The position numbers and the translations under genes are program-made. A stretch of DNA of 10,335 nt from Ancylobacter novellus. GTDB taxonomy: Bacteria; Pseudomonadota; Alphaproteobacteria; Rhizobiales; Xanthobacteraceae. The notes beneath the pieces are model-generated. The model did not search any database and was not told where the DNA came from. It saw only the letters and a list, made by a program, of their open reading frames with translations. The stretch is from the NCBI GenBank assembly GCA_003241485.1, contig QFQD01000096.1, positions 1 to 10,335 on the forward strand, read 5' to 3'. Below, piece after piece: positions 4,767 through 10,335 of this stretch. Numbering within the stretch: the stretch's first letter is position 1; each line of letters starts with the position of its first letter.

Positions 4767-6925
4767 TCTCCGGCGCCCGCCGGGGTCGCGCCATCGCCCC
4801 CGCGACGCTCCGCCATCCAGGCGGCGAAGGCCTCGGCCGGGATCGGGCGGCTGAAATGATACCCCTGCACCTCGTCGCAGCCTTCCGAGCGCAGCAGCGC
4901 CAGCTGCCCCTCTTCCTCCACGCCCTCGGCCAGCACCTGCAGATGCAGGATGTGACCGAGGTCGATGATGGTGCGCACGATCGCCAGCGCGCTGGGGTCG
5001 CTGCCGAGATCCTGCACGAAGGAGCGGTCGATCTTCAGCCGGTCCAGCGGGAAGCTGCGGATATAGCTGAGCGAGGAATAGCCGGTGCCGAAATCGTCCA
5101 GCGAGAGCGTCACGCCGAGCGCCCTCAGCGCCTGCATCTGCGCGACGATCTGTTCGTCGAAGCCCAGCAGGATGCCTTCCGTCAGTTCAAGTTCCAGCGA
5201 TTGCGGGCGCATGCCACTGGTGCGCAACACGTCTTCGATCAGGCTTTCCACCCCCAGCCGACGGAACTGGATGGGCGAGAGATTGACCGCGATGCGCAGC
5301 TCGCCGAGGCCGGACGTCTGCTCGGCAGCCGCCTGCCACGCAGCCCCCTGCCGGCACGCCTCGTTCAGCACCCATTCGTTGATCGGCACGATGAGGCCGG
5401 TCTCCTCGGCCAGTCCGAGGAAAGCATCCGGCGCCAGAAGGCCGTGATTGGGGTGCTGCCAGCGCAGCAGCGCCTCGGCGCCCACCACCTTGCCGCTGCG
5501 CAGGTCCACCTGCGGCTGGTAGAAAAGCACGAACTCCCGGCGTTTGAGGGCGCCGCGCAATTCGGCTTCGAGCCGGGCGGTCTGGGTCGCGCGCGGGCGC
5601 ATGTCGGCGGCGAAGAAGCGCCAGGTGCTGCCGCCCAGCGACTTCGCCAGATACATCGCCTGGTCGGAGTTCTTCAGCAGTTCGTCCGGGTCCGTTCCGT
5701 CGAGCGGGGCGAGGGTGACGCCGATGCTGGCGCCAATCTTGAGCGAATCCGGGCGATCCTCGCTGTTCAGCCGGGTGAGGATCGACTGGGCAAGCCGGCC
5801 CGCATCCTCCGGCCCGTCAATGTCGGGCTGCAGGATGGCGAACTCATCGCCGCCGAGGCGCGCCACGGTGTGGTTGGCATCCACCAGCTCCGTCAGCGCT
5901 TCGGCAACGCGCTGCAGCAGTTCGTCGCCGCGATGGTGCCCCTGCGCGTCGTTGACCGCCTTGAACCGGTCGAGATCAATGAAATGCAGCGCGAAATGCT
6001 GGTCGCCACGCCGCCCGCGCGCCAGTTCGCGCCGCAAATGGTCGCGCAGCATCATGCGGTTCGGCAGGCCGGTGAGCGAATCGTGGTTGGCGATGTGCTG
6101 GAGGCGCATCTCGGCATGGCGCCGGTCGGTGATGTCGATCGAGGTGGTGAGGATGCTGACGATCTCGCCCGCCCCGTCGCTGAGCGGTGCCTTGCTGGTG
6201 AGATAGATGCGCTTCTCGCCCGAGGATCCCGTCACCTCTTCCTCGCGGGCGGGAAGCGCCCGGCCGGTCTTCAACACCAGCTGGTCGAGCCGGCGGCTGA
6301 TATGGCCGCGCTCCTCGCCCAGAATCGCCTCGATTGGCTGGCCGACCAGAGCCGACGGCGACTGGCCGACAAAGGCGGCCTGATGGGCATTGACGAACAC
6401 GCACAGCCCATCGAGATCGGTCGCGTTAATCATCGCGGGCACCGTGTCGATCACCTGCGCGAGGGCGACGCGGCTTTCCCGCAGCAACTGCTCATTGACG
6501 TTGAGGCTGATCTCCAGCAGGTCCGCCCGCCGGGCGATGACCAGCTGCTGGCTGCGCAGCTTCAGCAGATTGCGCGCCCGCGCGAGAAACTCGATGTGAT
6601 CGACCGGGCTGAGGAGGAAATCGGTGGCCCCCGCCTGCAGCGAGGCAAGCCGGTACTGATGGTCATCATAGGCGGTGATGACGATGATCGGCACATCGCG
6701 CGCGCGCGCGTCGGCCCGCACGGCCGCCGTCAGCTCCGCGCCGGACATCATCGGCATCTTGTAGTCGGTGATAATCAGATCGGCCGTGTTCTCGGCCATC
6801 CAGTCGAGCGCCTTGCGCGGATTCTCAAAGCTGCGGACGTTGACATTCGTCTCTAGCTGCCGGGACAACTTCGAGTAGATCCGCCGATTGGTTGAGCTGT
6901 CGTCGATTATTAGTATTGTAGGCAT
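4763..6925 (-). CDS. Response regulator with REC-PAS-GGDEF-EAL domains, cyclic di-GMP turnover
   Basis: A 720-residue cytosolic protein and the predicted output of the adjacent RpfC-type kinase. The receiver (1-125) has Asp8/Asp9, phospho-acceptor Asp54 (IITDYKMP) and Thr84, but the usual conserved Lys is Ser106 (FLLSPVDH). A helical linker (115-155) leads to a PAS domain (about 150-270). GGDEF (about 272-440) keeps HDSLTGLPNR, FIDLDRFK and an intact GGDEF (358-362), so diguanylate cyclase activity is plausible. There is no RxxD inhibitory site five residues before it. EAL (about 450-705) keeps Glu484 in EALLRW, Asn548, ELTEG, DDFGTG (610-615), Lys631 in KIDRSF and AEGVE, so phosphodiesterase activity is also plausible. 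The start at 6925 fits the receiver fold exactly; the frame runs 139 codons further upstream, back into dctD, with no domain content. The ribosome-binding site is weak. The stop overlaps the rpfC start by four bases. By position it replaces RpfG, whose output is HD-GYP. Which activity dominates cannot be read from sequence. Confidence 0.94.
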   Translation of the reverse strand: MPTILIIDDSSTNRRIYSKLSRQLETNVNVRSFENPRKALDWMAENTADLIITDYKMPMMSGAELTAAVRADARARDVPIIVITAYDDHQYRLASLQAGATDFLLSPVDHIEFLARARNLLKLRSQQLVIARRADLLEISLNVNEQLLRESRVALAQVIDTVPAMINATDLDGLCVFVNAHQAAFVGQSPSALVGQPIEAILGEERGHISRRLDQLVLKTGRALPAREEEVTGSSGEKRIYLTSKAPLSDGAGEIVSILTTSIDITDRRHAEMRLQHIANHDSLTGLPNRMMLRDHLRRELARGRRGDQHFALHFIDLDRFKAVNDAQGHHRGDELLQRVAEALTELVDANHTVARLGGDEFAILQPDIDGPEDAGRLAQSILTRLNSEDRPDSLKIGASIGVTLAPLDGTDPDELLKNSDQAMYLAKSLGGSTWRFFAADMRPRATQTARLEAELRGALKRREFVLFYQPQVDLRSGKVVGAEALLRWQHPNHGLLAPDAFLGLAEETGLIVPINEWVLNEACRQGAAWQAAAEQTSGLGELRIAVNLSPIQFRRLGVESLIEDVLRTSGMRPQSLELELTEGILLGFDEQIVAQMQALRALGVTLSLDDFGTGYSSLSYIRSFPLDRLKIDRSFVQDLGSDPSALAIVRTIIDLGHILHLQVLAEGVEEEGQLALLRSEGCDEVQGYHFSRPIPAEAFAAWMAERRGGDGATPAGAGE

Positions 6926-7061
6926 CAGCGCTTGCGCCACCGGACACGCGAAGAAATCTCGGGGATAGTAGTAACACGGATAGCGCCGTACAGCGGAGAG
7001 CTTTCGCTGCCCTGTGCAAACAACTTGCGTCGGCAGCAGCGCCCTTCGACCTTTTCCCCCG
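6926..7061 (-). promoter_or_regulatory. Gap between dctD and the GGDEF-EAL gene, likely promoter region of the sensing unit
   Basis: These 136 bases separate the dctD stop from the regulator start and are less GC-rich than the surroundings, especially 6950-6985. On the minus strand, TACTAT near 6965-6970 could be a -10 element, but no good -35 stands 17 bases before it. A short imperfect stem (6991-7009) forms well only in the plus-strand RNA. A promoter here is inferred from position, because the two flanking units have unrelated functions. Confidence 0.3.
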
Positions 7062-8423
7062 CTATTTGTCTCGCTCATAAGCGGCCCGCTCAATGCCATA
7101 GCGGGCGAGCTTGTCGTAGAATGTCTTTCGGGGAACCAGCACCCGCAAGGTCGCACGCACATCGCCGTCGTGCATTTCCAGTGCCTCGCGGATGAGATTG
7201 GCCTCGATCGCCCCCAGTCGCTCCGGCAGCGTGGTGGCCGCCTCCCCCGCGCCGGAAGCCGGCGCCGGCAGAGGTTCCGGCAGGCCGAGCGCAACCCGTT
7301 CGGCAAAGTGCAGCAGCTCGCGCACATTGCCGGCCCATTCATTCTCGACCAGATGCCGCTCGACGGCCCGCCCGAGCTTGGGGATGGCCCGCCCGTGCTT
7401 CTGAGCGGCGCGGGCGAGAAACTGCGCGAAAAGCAGCGGAATATCGCGCCGCCGCTCGCGAAGCGGCGGGATGCGCAAGGTGACGACGTTCAGCCGGTAA
7501 TAGAGATCGTCGCGAAATTCGCGACGCTCCGCCGGATCGCCGAGATCCACCTTGGTCGCCGCCACCACGCGCAGATCGACCCGCCGCCGGTCATTGGAGC
7601 CCAGCGGCGTCACCTCCCGCGTCTCCAGCACCCGCAGCAGCTTCACCTGCGCGCTCAACGGCATGCTCTCCAGCTCGTCGAGGAACAGCGTGCCGCCGCT
7701 GGAATGCTCCACCTGCCCGACACGCTTCTTCTGTGCGCCGGTGAAGGCGCCCGGCTCATAGCCGAACAGCTCGCTCTCGATCACCGTATCCGGCAGCGCG
7801 CCGCAATTAAGCGCGACGAACGGCTTGCTACGCCGCCGGCCGAGCCGGTGCAGCAGGCTGGCGACGACCTCCTTGCCGCTCCCGGTCTCGCCCAGCACCA
7901 GCACATCGACATCAATGTCGGCGAGATCGCGAATCGTCTGGCGCAGCCGCACCATGGCGGGCGTCTCGCCGATCAGCGCGCTCTCGGCCTCCGAAGCGGT
8001 CGCCATCGCGCGCAACCTACGGTTCTCCAGCACCAGCGCCCGCTTCTCGCAGGCGCGCCGCACGGTCTCGACAAGTCGCTCGCCGGCATAGGGCTTGGCG
8101 ATGAAGTCGTAGGCGCCCTCGCTCATCGCCTCCACCGCCATGGCGATGTCGGCATGGCCGGAGATGAGCACCACGGGAATATCGGGATCGATGGCCCTCA
8201 GCCGGCGAAACAGTTCGATGCCGTCCATGCCGGGCATGCGGACATCGCTGACGACGATGCCCGCGAAGTCCGGTCCGATGCGCTCCAGCAGCGCCGTCGC
8301 GGCAGCGAAGGGCAAGGCGTGGAAGCCGGCGAGCTGCAGCGCCTGCACATTGGCGTCACGCAAATCCGCGTCGTCGTCGACAAAGGCGACATCGAGCGCG
8401 GCGAGGTCGGCGGCCGTGGTCAT
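7062..8423 (-). CDS. dctD: DctD-type sigma54-dependent response regulator
   Basis: A 453-residue cytosolic activator of the NtrC family, expected to switch on a C4-dicarboxylate transporter promoter when phosphorylated by its DctB partner. The receiver (about 10-125) has Asp16-18, phospho-acceptor Asp60 (VVSDVRMPG) and Lys110 (AKPY). The AAA+ domain (about 148-375) has Walker A GETGSGKE (178-185), the sigma54-contacting GAFTGA (225-230), Walker B GGTLFLDE (243-250) and the arginine-rich IPPLRERRRDI. The C-terminal Fis-type helix-turn-helix spans about 415-440 (GDVRATLRVLVPRKTFYDKLARYGI region). All parts needed for activation are intact. The start at 8423 is chosen because the receiver begins about ten residues later; a start at 8468 would add residues overlapping dctB. 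It lies one base after the dctB stop (TGA-G-ATG), so the two are an operon. The target transporter genes and any -24/-12 promoter are not in the window. The closest alternative is another dicarboxylate-type NtrC regulator. Confidence 0.92.
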   Translation of the reverse strand: MTTAADLAALDVAFVDDDADLRDANVQALQLAGFHALPFAAATALLERIGPDFAGIVVSDVRMPGMDGIELFRRLRAIDPDIPVVLISGHADIAMAVEAMSEGAYDFIAKPYAGERLVETVRRACEKRALVLENRRLRAMATASEAESALIGETPAMVRLRQTIRDLADIDVDVLVLGETGSGKEVVASLLHRLGRRRSKPFVALNCGALPDTVIESELFGYEPGAFTGAQKKRVGQVEHSSGGTLFLDELESMPLSAQVKLLRVLETREVTPLGSNDRRRVDLRVVAATKVDLGDPAERREFRDDLYYRLNVVTLRIPPLRERRRDIPLLFAQFLARAAQKHGRAIPKLGRAVERHLVENEWAGNVRELLHFAERVALGLPEPLPAPASGAGEAATTLPERLGAIEANLIREALEMHDGDVRATLRVLVPRKTFYDKLARYGIERAAYERDK

Positions 8424-8424
8424 C

Positions 8425-10182
8425 TCAGGAGGCTCTCCGCAGGACGATGGTGAAGACGCATCCCTCACCCGGCCGGCAGGCGGCGGTGAGCGTGCCGCCG
8501 AAGCGGGTGACGATGTCCTGGCAGATCACCAGGCCCAGCCCGAGGCCCTTCGACTTCGAAGAACGGAACGGCGTGAACAGCGCCGCCACCTCATCGCCGG
8601 TCATGCCCGGCCCCCGATCGGTCACGGTGAGCGTGACGCTGTCCCCCGCCACCGCGACGCCGAGCGCCAGCGCCGGCTCCGGCACCGGGCCCGGCAGGGT
8701 CTCCAGCGCCTCGATGGCGTTGCGCATCAGATTGACCAGCACCTGCTCCAGCTCGACCCGGCGCCCCATCACCTTCAGATCCGCCGGCACGGCCTCGACC
8801 CGCGGCGCGATCCCCGCCTGCCGCAGCGGCGCGTCGAGGATCATCAGCGCCCCGGCAATGGCCGCGTTCAGTGCCACCGGCTCCAGCGCGCCATTGCCGC
8901 GCCGGGCGAAGCCGCGCAGCGTCTCGGTGATGGTGCCGATCCGCTCGGTCAGCGCCACCACCTTGTCGAGCGCCCCCGCCGCCGCCTCGCCCTCGCGGCG
9001 CTTCAAAAGAGCGCGGGCATTCTCGGCATAGGTGCGGATCGCCGCCAGCGGCTGGTTGATTTCGTGCGCCACGCCGGCCGTCACCTGGCCGAGCGTCGCC
9101 AGCCGGTTGGCCTTGGCCAGTTCCTCGCGCGCATCGGACAGGCGCTCCTGCGCGCGCGCCCGTTCGCTGATCTCCTGCGTCAGCCGGGCATTGGCGCCGG
9201 CGAGCGCCGCCGTGCGCTCCTGCACCCGCGTCTCCAGCTCCGCCTTGATCCGCGCCTCGCGGCGCCGGCGCACCGAGGCACGCTGGCGCCGCCGCATCAG
9301 CAGCGCGGCGACGGCGATGCCGGGCATCAGCAACAATCCGGCAATGGCCATCAGATCGCCGCGCGCACTGCGAATGGCCCTCTCGACCGGCAGCAACAGC
9401 TCAAGCTGCCACTGCTTGGTCGGCACCGGCGTGCGGGTGGCGAGGTAGCGCCCGGCGGCGACGCCCGTCACCGCGACCATGTCGCCCTCCACCTTGAAAG
9501 GCAGCGGCTCCAGCGGCGCGGCACCGAACTGCAGCGAACGGCGGATTTCCCGCGCCGCCTCCGCCGCGAGCGGGGCTTCGACATGGAAGCGCCAGCCGGG
9601 GACGGTGGAGAGCAGCACGACGCCGCGCGCATCGGTGACATAGGTCTCGCCGCCGAGCGCGCGCCAGTCCGCCTCCACCCGGTCGAACTCGACCTTGACG
9701 ACGACGACCCCGAGCGGCCCCTCCGGCCCATCGACGCGCCGCGTGATGTAAAGGCCCGGCCGGTTGCTGACCGTGCCGAGAGCGAACTGCTCGGCGCCGC
9801 CCTGCGCCATGGCCTGGGTGAAGTAGTCGCGGAACGCGTAACCGCTGCCGACGAAGCTGGTCGGCTCCCGCCAGTTGCTGGCGGCGATGGTCACGCCGGA
9901 ACGGTCGAGCAGGTAGATCACCGCCGTGCGTGTCTCGCGCGCAATGTCCTCCAGCTTGGCGTCGAGCGCGTGCACCTCGTCGGCCTGCGGGTCGCCGCTG
10001 GCAAGTGCGCGCCGGACATCGGGATCACGCACCAGGATCAGCGGCAACGCGCGCTGCTTCTCCAGTTCCGCGCGCAGCACGGCGATGGCAAGGGTGGAGG
10101 CGTTCGCCGCCGCCGCGCGCACATTGGCGATCGCCCGCGCCCGCCCGAGATCAGCCGCCACCACGAAGGCGGCGACACTCAC
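8425..10182 (-). CDS. dctB: DctB-type C4-dicarboxylate sensor kinase, 5' end cut off by an insertion sequence
   Basis: This is a membrane histidine kinase that reads external C4-dicarboxylates and phosphorylates DctD. Numbered from the GTG at 10182, the periplasmic double-PAS/Cache sensor covers about 15-270, with SNWREPTSFVGSGYAFRDYF and NRPGLYITRRVDG typical of DctB. TM2 is about 276-297, followed by a coiled coil (305-360). HisKA has His373 (GVAHEINQPLAA). The HATPase has Asn488 (NLMRNAIEA), DRGPGM (522-527) and KGLGLGL (545-551). The first membrane segment begins before the GTG: the frame continues upstream as GRRLWLAFALVAALV, then PDVSG, up to about 10241, where IS sequence starts. From there to the in-frame TAG at 10267-10269 no ATG, GTG or TTG occurs. 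The native start is therefore lost or lies beyond the IS. The GTG at 10182 sits inside TM1 and would give a protein with only about half of that helix. The gene is probably non-functional in this copy, although catalytic motifs are intact. Confidence 0.88.
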   Translation of the reverse strand: MSVAAFVVAADLGRARAIANVRAAAANASTLAIAVLRAELEKQRALPLILVRDPDVRRALASGDPQADEVHALDAKLEDIARETRTAVIYLLDRSGVTIAASNWREPTSFVGSGYAFRDYFTQAMAQGGAEQFALGTVSNRPGLYITRRVDGPEGPLGVVVVKVEFDRVEADWRALGGETYVTDARGVVLLSTVPGWRFHVEAPLAAEAAREIRRSLQFGAAPLEPLPFKVEGDMVAVTGVAAGRYLATRTPVPTKQWQLELLLPVERAIRSARGDLMAIAGLLLMPGIAVAALLMRRRQRASVRRRREARIKAELETRVQERTAALAGANARLTQEISERARAQERLSDAREELAKANRLATLGQVTAGVAHEINQPLAAIRTYAENARALLKRREGEAAAGALDKVVALTERIGTITETLRGFARRGNGALEPVALNAAIAGALMILDAPLRQAGIAPRVEAVPADLKVMGRRVELEQVLVNLMRNAIEALETLPGPVPEPALALGVAVAGDSVTLTVTDRGPGMTGDEVAALFTPFRSSKSKGLGLGLVICQDIVTRFGGTLTAACRPGEGCVFTIVLRRAS

Positions 10183-10286
10183 CAGCGCCGCGACCAGCGC
10201 AAAGGCGAGCCAGAGCCGGCGGCCGGAGACATCCGGCCCGAGGCTGTGTGAAAACCCCTGATTATGCTAAGTTTAGGCACTGCTTC

Positions 10287-10291
10287 GGAGG
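10287..10291 (+). promoter_or_regulatory. Ribosome-binding site of the IS transposase
   Basis: GGAGG stands six bases before the ATG at 10298, a near-ideal Shine-Dalgarno, which supports that start for a frame only 12 codons long here. Confidence 0.6.
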
Positions 10292-10297
10292 TGCCAG

Positions 10298-10335
10298 ATG
10301 GGACGTTTTGTCGAGGCTGCCGACCGTCATCAGGC
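10298..10335 (+). CDS. IS1182-like transposase, N-terminal 12 codons only
   Basis: The frame begins MGRFVEAADRHQ and runs off the right edge. This N-terminus matches what I recall for IS1182-family (DDE) transposases, which commonly open M-[AG]-R-F-[VI]-E-x-A-D-R. A good ribosome-binding site precedes it, and the terminal-repeat-like sequence lies 56 bases upstream. No catalytic residues fall within the window, so the family call rests on the N-terminus plus the adjoining end sequence. Confidence 0.65.
   Translation, partial: MGRFVEAADRHQ

Larger units (their letters stand above)
10242..10335 (+). mobile_element. Terminus of an IS1182-like insertion sequence (continues past window)
   Basis: The dctB coding sequence stops abruptly near 10241 and is followed by GGCTGTGTGAAAACCCC, which resembles the terminal inverted repeat of IS1182-family elements as I remember it. 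A less GC-rich leader with a TATGCT-like -10 (about 10264), a strong Shine-Dalgarno and a transposase start follow within 60 bases, the usual layout of an IS left end. The boundary is placed to within a few bases. The other end and any target duplication lie outside the window. Confidence 0.72.

Noticed and set aside
2439..6856. Long plus-strand frames opposite rpfC (2439-4367) and the GGDEF-EAL gene (4856-6856)
   Set aside because: They are mirror frames of well-supported minus-strand genes, with no motifs or ribosome-binding sites.
6924..6945. Possible sigma54 promoter (TGGCGC on the minus strand) before the GGDEF-EAL gene
   Set aside because: The -12 GC is missing at the required spacing and the site would overlap the start codon.
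6926..7342. Upstream extension of the GGDEF-EAL frame to 7342
   Set aside because: It overlaps the end of dctD and the receiver fold begins precisely at the ATG at 6925.
8424..8468. Longer start for dctD at 8468
   Set aside because: It would overlap the conserved end of dctB, and the receiver domain needs only the start at 8423.
8140..10251. Plus-strand open frame of 703 codons opposite dctB and dctD
   Set aside because: It is antisense to two genes with complete family motifs. Its composition (runs of Arg, Gln, His and Ser) is typical of antisense frames in GC-rich coding DNA, and no domain is visible.

Overview
The window is GC-rich DNA in which long antisense open frames shadow nearly every gene. 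The protein families and the C4-dicarboxylate regulators of rhizobial type suggest an alphaproteobacterium, probably Hyphomicrobiales/Rhizobiales. That placement is inferred from protein flavour and base composition, not from a search.

Layout from left to right. Positions 2-757 (+) hold the 3' end of a DEAD-box RNA helicase: a DbpA-like RNA-binding domain followed by a long basic tail built from about 22 in-register pentapeptides. A gene-free stretch of about 450 bases follows, with two GC-rich hairpins just after the helicase stop and some minor inverted repeats. Next is rpfF (1212-2180, +), a crotonase-fold synthase for DSF (diffusible signal factor, a cis-2-unsaturated fatty acid), with both catalytic glutamates present. 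Facing it across a perfect 12-bp hairpin is a two-gene minus-strand unit. Its first gene is a response regulator with REC-PAS-GGDEF-EAL architecture (4763-6925). Its second is an RpfC-type hybrid sensor kinase (2259-4766), which overlaps the regulator by ATGA.

These three genes form a complete predicted fatty-acid quorum-sensing circuit: RpfF makes the signal, RpfC senses it at the membrane and runs a His-Asp-His phosphorelay, and the adjacent regulator changes cyclic di-GMP. In Xanthomonas the regulator is RpfG, a REC-HD-GYP phosphodiesterase. Here an RpfG-like receiver is joined to a PAS-GGDEF-EAL module of the kind found in Burkholderia RpfR. This mix of the two known DSF pathways is the most interesting content of the window.

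Further right on the minus strand is a dctB-dctD-like pair (8425-10182 and 7062-8423): a dicarboxylate-type sensor kinase and a sigma54 activator with an intact GAFTGA motif. The 5' end of dctB has been cut by a mobile element. From about 10242 to the window end the sequence looks like the terminus of an IS1182-like insertion sequence, with the first 12 codons of its transposase at 10298 (+). No start codon remains upstream of the first membrane segment of dctB, so this copy is probably impaired. No tRNA, rRNA, CRISPR array or origin was seen.
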